From NCBI GenBank assembly GCA_047967505.1, contig CM106541.1: a DNA stretch of 64,000 bases. One strand, 5' to 3'. Positions within the stretch are counted from its first letter, which is position 1. Every line of letters starts with the position of its first letter. The stretch is from Dipteris shenzhenensis (Eukaryota > Polypodiophyta > Polypodiopsida > Gleicheniales). The translations under genes and the position numbers were made by a program. A model generated the notes under the pieces. It did no database searches and was not told the origin of the DNA. It worked only from the letters and a program-made list of their open reading frames with translations. This document shows, in pieces, positions 42,501 through 54,898 of the stretch.

Positions 42501-44700
42501 AAAGGGTATCTTATCAAAATTCATGTCTCTAAACTATATGTAGAGTGCTTAATGTGAATTGTAAAAGGACTATTACACCCTACCATGTTTAGTTTTGTAT
42601 CCTAGTTACATAGAAGACTACCAATATTTACCTAACGAGTCTTATATAAAAAGGTTCTTGATAATTTCAAATCCCATTTTTGCTTGTATAGACTCTAAAC
42701 AAAGGAATCTACAACCTTCTTCCCATATAAAGATCAAAATCAAGGTTCAAGGGGCTAGGGGGCATGTGGTTCAACCGTTTAGACATTTTTTCTATAGATG
42801 AAAGATTAGAATTACCAATTGAAAGCCCAAAGAAACAAATTCTCAATAAAAATAGCAAAATAAGGTGCAAGGCATATGCATTGCATGAGCTTACTGCAGA
42901 ATACCAATTCTGGATTAATGAGCAAAGATTTTAAAAGTGACAAAACTTCTAGCCAAAAATTATTCTATCCATGTTTTGCCAATGATGTGTCCTCAACTGG
43001 GTTATCTTATTTGAATGCACAAAGGAGAATTTAAATGATTAACGTAGAGGAAATGGAAGAACATCCAATCCTTATAAGGGCTTTTATAAAAGAAATGTTT
43101 ATAGTTTCTACATTCTAGATCCATGTGCCATAGTAGGAGAAGCGCTGTCAATTATTTGTAAATCTTCCTATAGTCCTACCTTTTAACAGAAGCTAAATTC
43201 CTTTGATAGTATTCAACTTCCATTACCCCAACATCTTTTGGAAAACTTTGCCAAGGCTGCCTACAATTCTAAAGGGATGGGTGCTATGATAGCTAAATTA
43301 TCCAAGCTCCAAAGCTTATGCTCGTAGTCACTAGAATTCAACCTAATCTATCAGCTCGAAAGAAAGCGAAGGCCTTTGGCAAGCTGTGAGGTCACATCAT
43401 TTTATAAATGTAACATACAGACCTCAAGAATATCTTGAAATTTTTGAACTAAATATTCAACTTTAGGATCATCATAAGAAAGTCTATGAGAATCCTACTA
43501 GAATGACTAGGAGACTTAGAAAAGCTACGATATTGTTTGCATAGATATTTAAGATATTATGTTGGGTACAATTCCTTGTTGCATTGCCACTACTCGATCT
43601 AATAGTTTTTGTACCTAATTGCATCACTAAATCTCCTTTTTCTCATAGGAGTCTTGTAGTTTCTTGATGGCATGTTCAACTATACACTTGTTAGAAGCAC
43701 CCATCCAAGTATGATATATATCATCATGTGGCTTACCAAGGCAACAACATTTTTCTTCACATCTTTATAAGGATCAAATCTCTCTCTTTGGGGCTTATCG
43801 TAGGCTAAGTGACATTGAAGGTCATCACGGCCCAAAGACTTAGGATCTTTCCTTGTCTCATTTGCATTATTCAACATGCTATTGTTGCATTGCCTCCTCG
43901 AATAAAATGGATGGAAAAGTTCTTATTGAGCCATAACAGGATTCTAAATTGAAAATATCATTTTTTCCTAATAAAATTGGATAAATATGGGTTTTATATG
44001 ACCTATCTACTTTTTCATCATTTTTCGAGACAGTCCAACTCCTCTAGTACTTCACACACTTATTTATAAGGATAGTACAAAATCTTTTCCATGTAAATAG
44101 TCATGCAATGGAATGGATTTTGGTTGTTCTATTTGAGAGCATTGCTCTATTGTTTGCATCACTGCCATATCTATATACCACTAACTAGGAAGCATTGCAT
44201 CAACTTTGGATGCAATACATATTGGAACTTTGGATTCCCATCACTAAGGTAGAAACAAAATTGCAATGGTTTGGAGATACCTACCATTATTCTTTCCCAT
44301 AATGAAATGGTTTGGAGTGCCCTACCATTGTCTTTCCCATCATACAAATCCCTTGAAATCAAGAATTTCATGTAGAAATTGGTGCATAACAAGGAACTAA
44401 AAATCATTGAATGCTTGCAACAAATGTGGCAATGTGAATACGTAATTTGTCCAAAGTCTCTCAAGGAATACACTAAAATATGTGTCAATGTCCACATGTT
44501 TATAACCAACCACTAAGAGGCCTAATTACACCATTTGAAAAAATTACAACAAGCAATGGTAAATAAGCAAGTAGACATCTTGTCATGACTTAGGGTCCAA
44601 GTCTCTAAGCCCAAATCGAGGTCATTATCCAAAATTTCCCATTTATCTTTGGTTGTGTTGTCTAGCGGAGACACACGTGTCGTGGGGATGCTGGATGTGT
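39541..44700. other. AT-rich gene-poor stretch
   Basis: Long stop-dense sequence without recognisable coding or retroelement domains on either strand. Small tandem duplications occur at about 41035-41095 (27-bp unit with AAAATAGGGCAACAAATG), about 42228-42285 (TCAAGGAAAGTCATTAAGGG twice) and about 44253-44335 (AATGGTTTGGAG with CTTTCCCAT). The longest open frames are under 120 codons and show no composition bias. Confidence 0.6.
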
Positions 44701-45086
44701 GCTGACAGAGCTCCTTACTCTCGTAGTACTCCTTGTGGGAGGTTTGCATAGTGGAGCCTTCACTCGTGTCACTCGAGTGCCTACTACTGGATCATTGCTA
44801 TGGGGTTTCCACTAAGAAGAAGAAGGTGAGAAAGAGAGAGAGGAGGGGGAGGGAAGAAGGGAAGGGGATGGATAAGGAGACGAAGGTGAAGGAGAATCAT
44901 GGCAAACACCAAAGGCAAACAAGGAGAGCAAGCAAACCTTAATCTCAACACATGACCAAGAAGAGAGCTTGTATTTCTCAAAGGTTACATACAACAATGA
45001 AGACCAAAGTCAACTACTTGGCCTTTTATACAAGTCACATTTTGAAGGGAGGGCCAACCCTATTCCTTGTACCACTCTCTCCTCCC

Positions 45087-45136
<50 letters not shown>

Positions 45137-46685
45137 ACAACCACTTGGGCCCATATGGCGCCAAGGCATATGCTGATTCTCACAACCTTCCCTCTTTCTT
45201 CAAATGGCTCTTGTGTTATCCATATATGGGATCCAAATGGCTCTCGTGTTATCCTTGCCAATTTGAGTGATCCCCCGGCGACTGCCTCGATCTTGAGCCA
45301 TTTGTGGCTCAAGACCCATAGGGTTTGGACGAGCCGAATTCGTCAACATGCTCAATGGCTATTAAGATGCCCCCCTTCCTATTATTGAGCCCGTCCTTGA
45401 ATCAACCGAATTGTAGTAAGTTAGTGGAGAGGACCATGTGGAGTACTACATAGTGGTCCAATTATCGGGGAGTGATCCATGTGAAATAAGGTCGGTACTT
45501 CTAGAAGTGGGTGGCATGTATGTCCTCGAACATTCAAATGTGATAGCCATGGAGATTTTGGACCTGAAGGTATAGGCGCAAGTCTTGGAACTAGGAGGGG
45601 CCAATGTCAAGGTCGAAGACAATCTGGTTGTTGAGATAGTGAAGTTTATTGTCGATTGGACCACTATGCACGGGGGAACTTAGAGCAGCATGAGGATAAG
45701 GTAGTTGAAGTGCACCACTGCTACCACCACGAGGTCAAGTACTGAGACGTAAGTATCGTTGAATGACTGAAGGCAAAAGCGAAATCCTTCTTGTGTCATT
45801 TCCTTGCGAAAGTTGTACTTAGGGAAGTTGTATATAAAGTTTTGATCCTTCTTTTACAGGTCCCTAAAGTGGGCCTAGGACCACCGTTGTTCCATGGGCA
45901 TATAGAGGGGATGGATTCGAGGGGTGCACTACAATAATAGTGCCAACATTGCACCTACTTAAAAAATTAGATGTGCCAGTGGGGTTGGAGGCCTACGTCC
46001 ATGTCGATGAGGGGAAGAGGTGCATCTAGAGCTAAGTTGTAGCCCCCGCGTGTGTGTTTTGGCCTCCAGTCATCGTTGAAGGACTGAGTGCTAAAAGTAG
46101 TGAGCGGGCGAATTTCCATTATTTCATAAAGATAAGGCGGGAGCCTTCAAGCTGGGCCTTCTATTGATGCATGAGAGCACTGTCCGGTTAAGTCTTGGAA
46201 GGACTGGAGGTCAAGCCGCCATTGTACATCTTCTGATGGGTGTTGGAGGAACATCATCATCAACATTTGGCATGGGGTCCTCCTCTGCATGCCCTGTGGT
46301 CAAAATGTCAATCGGTCTATCAACTAGACTGGCTAGCCGCAGTAAGGTATTAGGGCTTCGTCTAGTAGGTTGATAAGAGCATTGGATGAGATGGACAGGG
46401 AGGTCTCATTCTATGCAGTGCTAGTGTTGAAGGCATTGGAGTACTCGAGCTGGTTTGTGCGGGGAAGGGGAGGCAGGATAGGATTGATGGGTGGCTGAGA
46501 GGTGTGTGCGGGATTTGTGGGGTGTGTGAGATTGGGGTTAGGAAAATCCGTGGGTGCGTCGAAGTGCATTTGTAGATTTTGGGGGATTTGAGCTGTGTGG
46601 AGACCTCCCTATACATAGTGAAATCTTGTTGCTCCCTATCTTCCAGTGTGGACTGCACTGTGCATTCAGAGGTACAAAGCTACTT
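44701..46685. other. No gene recognised; purine tract and CT microsatellite
   Basis: A purine-rich tract at about 44815-44905 (AGAAAGAGAGAGAGGAGGGG). At 45084-45134, fourteen C are followed by (TC)n. The part 45400-46685 is GC-moderate with broken frames on both strands and may be flanking sequence of the relic at 46690-47170, possibly an LTR-type element; I see no domain. Confidence 0.5.
45084..45134 (+). repeat. C14 plus (TC)n microsatellite
   Basis: Fourteen C, then about eighteen TC dinucleotides. Open frames across it (Ser-Leu or Arg-Glu repeats) are products of the repeat. Confidence 0.92.
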
Positions 46686-46689
46686 ATTT

Positions 46690-47170
46690 TCAGTCTAAAA
46701 GGTGATGGTGAGGGTTTGCTCCTGTGAGAAGAGGCCTTAGAGCATCTGGATGTAGCACACATCCCTCCATGTGTCTTGCGTACATTTCCTCGACGTGTGT
46801 CCCTTGTTCTTCCACGATTCTGAGGCCCGATTCTGCCTTGTCTAATTGGTCCATCATGGTTTGAACCAGGAAGCTCATCCTTGAGCTTTGTAATGGTCAC
46901 TTTCAGATCCTCGTTCGACCTCGGCCTTGTACTCCTTTGCTCTATCTAGGGTAGTTTTCTTGGTAGCCTGTGCGGCGATCATGAGTGTGTGGCTCTCACA
47001 TGCCCTGACTTGAGCCTATAGTATAGAGGAGGGTGGCGTGCTCTTTCCTCTAGTACAAAATTTTGCAAAGTGCTTGAGGGAGTTGGGCCATGGCATCCAA
47101 TAATTGGAGCTCCATATTGTTTGCCTTTGACAATTGTTCGACAGACATCATGCTGTAACCTCCTTGCAAT
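46690..47170 (-). pseudogene. Unassigned coding relic, helical protein
   Basis: Minus strand, reading through several frames: N-M-E-L-Q-L-L-D-A-M-A-Q-L-P-Q-A-L (about 47090-47135), A-A-Q-A-T-K-K-T-T-L-D-R-A-K-E-Y-K-A-E (about 46920-46980), K-L-K-D-E-L, and V-Q-T-M-M-D-Q-L-D-K-A-E-S-G-L-R-I-V-E-E (46700-46870). Charged heptad-like spacing suggests a coiled coil. No catalytic or zinc motif. This could be gag of an unidentified retroelement or a plant transposon-associated protein; not decided. Confidence 0.45.
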
Positions 47171-47349
47171 TGGTACTAAGGTGCACTGCAAAAATGTAAG
47201 GCTTCTGTGAGCCTTGCCCATGGAGAGGAAGAGGAGTTGGTGACAAAGGAAGATGGCTCTTAGGCCTGTATGGGGTTGGTGGCTATAGTTTAGGGGGCGG
47301 AGGAGGTGGGAGGAACCAATTATGCCCAAGTGTGGAGGCTAATATATAT

Positions 47350-49062
47350 TTTTTCAAGAGAATTACTTCATTAAGTATGAATGAAAACCGTGAGATCAAG
47401 CTCAAATGCGGGAGTACATCATGCAATGCATGAGGAAAAAACAACTCAAAATGAGCTAATGAAGAACCGAGGAAGAGGCTGAAAATGCCATCTCAACCTT
47501 GAGGGAGACTCAGAGAAGAAAGGAGATCCTCTCCAAACTCTGGAAAAAGTCACGCTCAAAATATTGGCCATAGCCTAGGAAGGGTGAACCTAGATACCCT
47601 CCATCACCTTTGTACACCTGGCTCTCCAAATATGCCAAGCTGTAATGCTAGCCAAAATCTCCCAAGATGTGTCCACTGAGGCATGAGCAGCATTGAAAGG
47701 AGTGAAGAGAGCATCCTGGAGGGAACAAGACTCCACTGAGTGTCACCGTATAGTGAGAGCTCTCGATCTGGATCATGTCCCTCAAAAAATACCTGAGGGC
47801 CAGTAAGGGATAACCAAGCCATTGAACCCCAAGTCAGATAGAAAGGTGTTGTATGAAAGATGTTGAAAATCCTAGCAACACCTTTTCAGATCATCCTCAC
47901 CTATCTGCACTCTCGAAGGCAATGCTGTACAACTGCCATGTGACAACAAGGACAAGTAGAGTCAGCCCTGAACTTGGATCTCCACAGGTTCACTACAATC
48001 CCTCCATGAATAGAAAGCCGAAAGAAAAGAGTGATCTTTCTATTCCTGAGGGATTTCCAGAGCCTACACCAAAAGTTCTTCCGCACAACTATGGAAATCT
48101 GAAAACTATCCTAATGTGGTGCTCTAGATAGCCTCCAACCTCTACTATTGAGCTGAAACCTCTGGGCATTTCTAACTGTGTAGCGAAAGAAGGGGAAGCT
48201 CTTCTCTCGATGCCCCTCATCAATCCATTCCCACTTCCCTGGGTCCCACTGTAAGAATCTAATAAGGGAACCACCATATATCCAGAGTCTCCAAGACCCC
48301 AACGTAAGGAGAATAGGATCAGGGTCAAGATACCTTCTGATCTAATAAGTCTGCCTCCCAACTGAACATCAAAGACAAGGGTATCCTCATGTGCATCCTG
48401 CAGTGCAATAATCTGTAACGGAATGGCCGTCCTTGAAAATGCTCCCCACCAAGTGGACTCTATGTGCAGCATGTTATCTGTGTCAATCCACTCTGGCGGA
48501 CTGGCTGCTTGTATCTACTATATCTTGAGTGCACTCCCTCTGAGGTGGCTGACTGCTAAAAGTATTAGATCCTCTGGAAGTCTCATAAAGTCCTGCCAAG
48601 TGCCTACAGTAGAAGTAGGTCCCCTCTCCCATCTAGATGACTGCATATAATGTGACACTCCAAGTGGCCTACCATGGTCATAAAAAATTGAGTCATTCCA
48701 CGACTGGCTGCCTTTGAATTTCTTCATGAGAGGTGGGTGGAACTCTGCAAAGTGTGTTTCTGAAATAGCCCCAAGCTTTCAGAATAACAGCCATGAGAGG
48801 GGAAGGGGGAGATTTGAGATGGGCTAAAGTAAAGATCCATATGCTGCTGTCCAACCAATCTCCCCCATGAGAAGGGGTACAAGACTGAATGCTACATGAG
48901 AAAAAATCCTTCTAGGGCTCTTGTCGAATCATCAATCCACGTACTACCCTTGCAGAGCAAGGCCATACATTGCAAGTTTGGGTCAATAATATTGAGACCT
49001 CCTTCTCCTGTGGGGAGAATGAGGGTCTCCCAAGCCACCCTGGCTATGAAGGCTGGATGCTA
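47350..49062 (-). mobile_element. LINE-C: LINE 3' part (RT end, zinc finger, tail)
   Basis: Minus strand. It opens on the right at R-V-A-W-E-T-L-I-L-P-T-G-E-G-G-L-N-I-I, just after the RT palm. It includes W-D-P-G-K-W-E-W-I-D (about 48240), the finger region L-S-I-H-G-G-I-V-V-N-L-W with H-C-L-R-E-C (47900-48030), I-F-G-E-P-G near 47610-47640, and an A-tail (T run at 47349-47355) after a TTAAGTA-type end. Frames are broken at many points. The missing upstream RT sequence is found, inverted, at 52139-52494. Confidence 0.82.
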
Positions 49063-49587
49063 GGGAATCAGGTTTGCTGTAGCCAGTGATGAAATGGGCT
49101 TCACGGGCTTGCTCTTATATAGCCACCAGTCGTAGTCAGTTAGAGCCAATTGGGTGACCGACCCAGTCCGCCCAAAACGGTCGACTGGGGGTCAGTCCCA
49201 AAATAGGCCACCGACCACACGATAGAACTGATGCGTAAAATAGAGCAATTAACCTATGGTATCCGTTCGGCCCAGAGCCATCCGAGATCATCTGAGGCTC
49301 CAAACGGGCCCCACAACCTGAGAGTGGGCTGCCCCCGGAAATGCTCACCCTCAGTGCGGTCAGTCATGGGATGCCTTCCCGCACTTGCATGTAGCCTAGT
49401 TGGCAGTGTGCCAACTCTATCTGAAGCCGCCCCTATCTGGTGTCCAAACCAGGACGTACCGGTATAGCGCATACGGTTGAGAGGCTTGCCTGTGGGGCTG
49501 ATAAATCCTTTGAAGTCCCATGCTCCTCTAAACAGATTACTTGTTGGCCAATTGGTCTTGATTCAGAGTGGAGCATTGATATCTAAC
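49063..49587. other. GC-richer unassigned segment
   Basis: About 525 bp of markedly higher GC than its neighbours, with palindromic-looking words such as GGTCGACTGGGGGTCAGTCCC and paired CCGACC boxes. No protein or RNA recognised. If the inversion proposed for 49588-52552 is undone, this segment (plus 52495-52552) becomes an insertion within a single LINE. Confidence 0.5.
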
Positions 49588-51791
49588 ACAATTCACATGT
49601 GCAGATACTCCTCAGCAAAATGCAAGAACTGAAAGGAAGAATGGGACTTTAGCAGACAGTGCTAGAGCAATGCTTAGTGAAAAGCATCTTCCAAATCAGT
49701 ATTGGGCAGAAGCAATAGCTACAGCTAACTATTTGCTTAATCGGCTTCCTACCGAACCGATACAAGGTATGACTCCTTATGAAGCATTCACTAGACACAA
49801 GCCACACATTGGGCATCTCCACATGTTTGGTTGCATAGCATATGCCCACATACATGATGATCATCACAAGAAATTGGATGCAAACTCACGCAAATGCATC
49901 ATGGTTGGCTACAGTGAAGAAAGCAAAGCATACAAATTGTATGATCCCATCAACTGCAAGGTCATTATCTCCAAAGATGTAATCTTTGATGAGGAATCAG
50001 AATGGAAAACCTCATCTACACAGGAGATAGAAGCATCGACTTCACAGTCATCTATAGAATAGGTTGATGAAGAAGAGCAAGAATTGCCAGCAACACCCCA
50101 AGTAGAGCCACAGCAGCTCAGACGGTCTACTAGGGAAAGCAAACCACCAGCCAGATTGATATATGCTCAAAAAGGCAAAGCAATTCAGGTGGAAACCACC
50201 AACTATGCTCTTATGACTACCATCATGGCTACAAAAGAGCCATTGTACTTCGAAGATGCAGTAGACAAGCCAGAATGGCAAACTGCTATGAATGAAGAAA
50301 TGGATGCTTTGTATAAGAATAATACTTGGGAATTATGCGACCTTCCACCAGGAAAGAAGGCCATAGCAAACAAATGGGTATACAAAGTGAAGTACAATCC
50401 AGATGGAAGTATTCAGAGATACAAAGCCAGACTAGTTGCAAAAGGATTTGCACAACAATATGGTCAAGACTATGATGAGACTTATGCTCCAGTAGCACAG
50501 ATGGATTCCATATGGTTCTTGATATCACTAGCGACACTTAGCAAATGGAATGTGTACCAGCTCGATGTCAAGAATGCATTTCTCAATGTATCTAGATGAG
50601 GAAGTCTACATGCAACAACCATCCGGTTATGTTGAACCAGGAAAGGAGAATAAGGTTTGCCATCTCAACAAAAGTCTCTATGGCTTAAAACAAGCACCTT
50701 GAAGTTGGTACAGTAGAATCGACAACAAGTATTTTGCTGATCTGGGATACATGAAGTCCAATGCAGATCATACTCTCTACTACAAAGTTCAAGGGCTAGA
50801 CATTACTATTGCACTTTTGTACTTGTACGTAGATGATCTGATTGTGATAAGAAGCAAGGATAGCTTCATCAGAAAACTAAAACAAGACTTATCTGCAGAG
50901 TTTGACATGAAAGATCTTGGACTTATGCACTATTGTCTTGGAATTGAATTCTGGAGAGACTCAAATAGCACATTCATAAGTCAGCTCAAGTATGTTGACA
51001 GTCTCCTGAAGAAGTTTCATATGGCAGATTGCAAGATTGCAGCCACTCCCATGGAACTGAGTTTAAAACTTACTAAAGATTCAAAAAAGCCTACAGTCAA
51101 TGACAGATACTATAGGCAGCGCATCGGATCTCTTATATATCTGACAATCACACGGCCAGATATTTGTTATGCAGTAAGCTCACTAGCACAGTTTATGGCA
51201 AATCCAAAACAGTCTCATTGGAATGCAGCCAAAAGAGTCTTGAGATACATCAGAGGTACACGACAGTTTGGGATAGAATACAGAGGAAGTCATCCACGGT
51301 TGCATGGATACTGTGATAGTGACTATGACAAAGATCATGAGACCAGGAGATCGACACAGGGATATGCATTTTTCCTTGGTCAAGGTGCTATATCATGGTT
51401 ATCAAACAAACAGCCAATTGTTTCTTTGTCTTCGACTGAAGCAGAATATAGAGCACTCACTACAGGTGCATGTGAGGCTATATGGCTCAGAAGACTATTG
51501 TCATAAATAGATTACTTTGATGAGTCAAAGCCAACAACAATATACTGTGATAATCAATCGGCTCAAGCATTGGCCAAGAATCCAATATATCACTCTAGGA
51601 CAAAGCACACTGATGTCAGAGAGCACTTCATCAGAGAAAGAGTGTTACTTGGTGACGTCACACTGCAGCATTGTGATAGCAAAGAAAATGTTGCAGACAT
51701 CTTTACCAAACCACTCAATAAATAGCTATTCAAGAAACACTGACTAGCTCTTGGTTTGATGCAGAGGAAGGACATTCCCATTAAAGGGGTG
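49588..51791 (+). pseudogene. Copia-C pol half: integrase end, reverse transcriptase, RNase H
   Basis: Starts abruptly at Q-F-T-C-A-D-T-P-Q-Q-N-A-R-T-E-R-K-N, i.e. within the integrase core at the conserved Glu block. Then come Y-W-A-E-A-I, L-N-R-L-P-T, the tail C-I-M-V-G-Y-S, a linker with a TAG at 50060, RT blocks N-T-W-E-L, K-W-V-Y-K-V-K and L-D-V-K-N-A-F-L-N, a frameshift about 50590, L-Y-G-L-K-Q-A-P, the active site Y-V-D-D (about 50827), and RNase H with Y-C-D-S-D-Y, R-R-S-T-Q-G-Y and S-T-E-A-E-Y. Stops at 50701 and 51504 and near the end (51723, 51741). The 5' half lies inverted at 52553-54596. Confidence 0.9.
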
Positions 51792-52138
51792 TGATGGAAA
51801 GTAATGCTTAGTCCTTCTTCAATTCCCCAAAATCATAATCTTGAGGGAAGACCTACTTCATGATGTTGATCTTGAGGGAAGGTGTTGAGAGTTCACGCTC
51901 AACATCATGTGATCATGTGTGCATAGCACCATCAGTGCTCATATGTGCATAGCACTAACCTTATAGAGTGCTATAAAGGAAAGGGTTAGATCCCCTAACC
52001 CTAACCCTAAATGGGTTTGTATATATTCTATTTTTTCAACTAAATCTAGTGTATAGTTAGTCATTTGTGGTGTGCTCTCTAGCTGTGCCCTCTCTCCTCA
52101 TCTCCACTCTTCTCCTCTCCCCTGTTCATATTTTGTCA
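51792..52138 (+). repeat. Copia-C 3' LTR
   Basis: Follows a purine tract (TTAAAGGGGTG). It starts TGATGGAAAG and ends near TTTTGTCA, after which LINE sequence begins. Contains a TATA-like TTTGTATATATTC at about 52015-52027. About 347 bp. No second LTR in the window to test it against. Confidence 0.65.
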
Positions 52139-52494
52139 ATTGGATTTGTTTTGCATTGCGGCAGGTGCACACATTAATTGGAACAAATCCAAAGGTTTTT
52201 GGATTAGTGATGAGGACACTCCAATCTGGGGGATTGACATAGGGTTCACTTGGATTCAGAGGGGAGTATCCGTCAGGTATCTGGGATGCCAAGTTGGGGT
52301 GGGCATCTCTCCAGCACAGTAGTTCGCTCACGTGTTGGAGAGTATTAGGAGGAAACTCATCTTTTGGAGTTCAGCCAGAATTGACCTTGCATCTAGAGTT
52401 GTGGTTGTGAACCAAGTATTATTGGCCACTGCCTAGTTTGTTTGCTCATGTTGGTGCAAATCTAGAGGTTGTATCGCTCAACTCATGAGACCTA
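52139..52494 (+). pseudogene. LINE reverse-transcriptase fragment
   Basis: Reads F-C-I-A-A-G-A-H-I-N-W-N-K-S, G-V-S-V-R-Y-L-G-C-Q-V-G, L-E-S-I-R-R-K-L-I-F-W-S-S and A-S-R-V-V-V-V-N-Q, ending Q-L-M-R-P-I. It is collinear with LINE-A 4125-4480. In the LINE, this segment comes just before the R-V-A-W-E block at which LINE-C begins. Confidence 0.88.
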
Positions 52495-52552
52495 TTTTCT
52501 CTCTTGCGTATGAGATCCTGTTATTTGTTGAGCACAGGCGTATTGTTTTCTT
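52495..52552. other. Short unassigned junction
   Basis: Fifty-eight bases between LINE and copia sequence. No similarity recognised. It is part of the inferred inversion junction. Confidence 0.4.
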
Positions 52553-54596
52553 ACAAATTGTCTTCATATGCCGTGACTTTTGCAAAAGTTCATGAATGCT
52601 GAAGACATGTATTCACCTCCTCTATTTGATCTCATGACCTTGATCTTTCTGCTTGTCTGGTTTTCTACCATGGCTTTGAATTCTTGAAATCTGGAAAACA
52701 CTTCAGATTTCTCTTTTAGAAAGTAGATCCAATAATATCTGCTATAGTCATCAATGAAAGTCAAGTAGTAAAGTGAACCATTGATGCTGTGGGTCTGGGC
52801 ATAACCCCATACATCTGTATGTATCAAATCAAGAATACCTCGTGCACGAGAGGTACTTCTGACAAAGTTGGTTCGCTTTTGTTTTCCGAAGCAGCATGCT
52901 TCACAAACTTTTCCAAGAAACTGTAGCTTTGGAATCCCAATCGCCATATTCTGATTCCTGAGATCTAACAAGTACTTGAAGTTGATATGACCATATCTCT
53001 TATGCCATTTTGCAGATAGTGGCATCTGTTGTGGTTGAGCTGACATGGCATGCTTATCTGGTACTGTTGCTAGCATTCTGTATAAGCGTCCTTCTTTGAA
53101 ACCTTTTGCTACTAGCTGACATCTTTTGGACTTGTCTCTGATAGTGCATTTATCACTATCAAAGATGACTTTGTAGTTGTGTTTTGTCATTTGACCTACT
53201 GACAAAAGGTTCTTGCTGAGCTTCGGAACATAGATCACCAATCCTTTTGTACCAGTGAAATTGTTCATAGGGATAACACCTGTCCCTTGAACTGGATTCG
53301 GTGTATTGTCTGCTATGTGGATGAAATTTTTCTATCCTTCTAATGGTTTCATCTTAGTGAACCATTCCTGATGATTTGTCATGTGAGATGACACACTGCT
53401 GTCGATATACCAAGGATCCTGTTCCACTTGGTCGACTTGATAGCTGTAATCCTCTTTGGGATTGAAATCAGTGTCTAGGTACATTGTATCAGTCTGATGC
53501 AATTTCTCGCTTGCAAGAAACATATTTCCATGTTCATTTGCAAAATGACTGTGACTAGAATGTCCACCACGATGATTTCCTCTACCTCGGGAATTCCCTC
53601 GATTACTGCTGGATTGATTGCCTTGGTCGTACTGCTTCTTGTGGCAATCTCTTTCATAGTGTCCAAACTTGTGACAGTAGTTACACTGAATGTTTGACAT
53701 ATTGGTGGATGCATTCCCTTGTCCTTGGAATCTTCCTCGATTGAAATGATTTCCTCTTTGCTGATTCTGATGTTGTTGAGGATGATGCTGATGTTGATGC
53801 TGATTCTTTGATTTTGTTAATGATGACCACTTTTCTGGTATGATCTACCTCTACCTCTGCCTTTGCTTCTGTCTGAAGCTGTGAATTCCTGATCATTAGA
53901 ATGACCTTTACGTGCTTGAATCGCCTGGGCCTTGAGTTCTTCACCAAGTAGGACTGATTGAAGTTCTTCCAGTGTCGAAATTTGCCGTTGGATGGTAATA
54001 CTCTAGACTAGATTCTCGTATCCCTCTCCTAGTCCATTTAGGATTACTTGAACCATTTCTGTCTCTCCTGCTGCTGCAAGTTGATTATTGTAGTCTTTTA
54101 TGCAGAGTACATAAGCATGACCGGTTTCACTACTGTTGCAGAAACTCTAATTGATCTGGTTTCTTAGGGTGAGAATCCTGGATGTGTTCTTGGACTTGTA
54201 GAGAGCTGCAAACATATCCCATGCTTCTTTTGATGTCTTGACTATGTTGAGTTGTCCTAGCATGATATCTTGCACATTCTGCTTGATCAGGTGATAGGCA
54301 TACTTGTCTTTCTTATCCCATTCTGCTTGAGCTCGGGCAATGGCAGGATCTGCTATTGGTGCGGAAACTGTTTGTGTAGATGTAGATCTCGATGTAGATC
54401 CCGTTGCTGGTGCTGTGACAATAGATGGAGTAGAGCTAATTGTGGCTAGATCATCCAATGGTCTAGGTGTAGACCCATCAACATACTCCCATTTGTCCTG
54501 AAGCACAAGAATGGTCTCCATTCGGTATTTCCATGTATCATAATTGGAGTTGTCTAACTTCGCAGATGCCTCCAGATTGAGGTTGCTAGTCAACAT
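52553..54596 (-). pseudogene. Copia-C gag, protease and integrase 5' half
   Basis: Minus strand. Gag starts at the ATG at 54594-54596 (M-L-T-S-N-L-N-L-E-A) with Y-D-T-W-K-Y-R-M and A-W-D-M-F-A-A-L. A stop near 54147 and other frame changes (about 54000 and 53700) follow. The CCHC knuckle is intact at 53644-53685. The protease motif reads D-S-S-V-S with Asp at 53401-53403, where D-S-G-A-S is usual. Integrase: W-H-K-R-Y-G-H, C-E-A-C-C, H-T-D-V-W-G, F-I-D-D-Y-S-R-Y-Y, then S-N-R-G-G-E-Y and K-S-H-G-I, stop, R-Q-F, where the homology ends at about 52553. Confidence 0.87.
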
Positions 54597-54726
54597 GGTG
54601 CAAGAAATGTACTCAAAAGTGTCGTGAAGATCTCTGTATGAATCAACTATAAATACACTGACTATGCCAAGTGAAATCTCTCTACCGTCGGTGAAGATAG
54701 AACTGCAGTATATAAATTCTGATCTG
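54597..54726 (-). other. Copia-C leader remnant
   Basis: 130 bases upstream of gag in element orientation, cut off by the second Copia-A LTR at 54727. No primer-binding site or LTR of Copia-C remains here. Confidence 0.55.
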
Positions 54727-54896
54727 TGTGGGGGTTAAAGGTCACTGTGCCTTTACCCCGGTTATGTACAATACTCAAACACATATATAAATGAATGAAA
54801 AAGAAGATTAGGGTGTTATGCACCCACTAAAACTTGTGTGGCTCTTTGTTTCTCTCTCTCCCTCTTCCATTCTTGCTTCCGTTGAGAGCACTCTCA
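54727..54896 (+). repeat. Copia-A copy 2 5' LTR
   Basis: A 170-bp LTR, TGTGGGGG...CTCTCA, with small differences from those of copy 1 (GGTGTTATGCACC against GGTGGTTCTGCACC). Confidence 0.93.
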
Positions 54897-54898
54897 AC

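Noticed and set aside
51993-52012. Telomere-like CCCTAACCCTAACCCTAAA
   Set aside because: Only about three units, inside an LTR; too short to be called an interstitial telomere.
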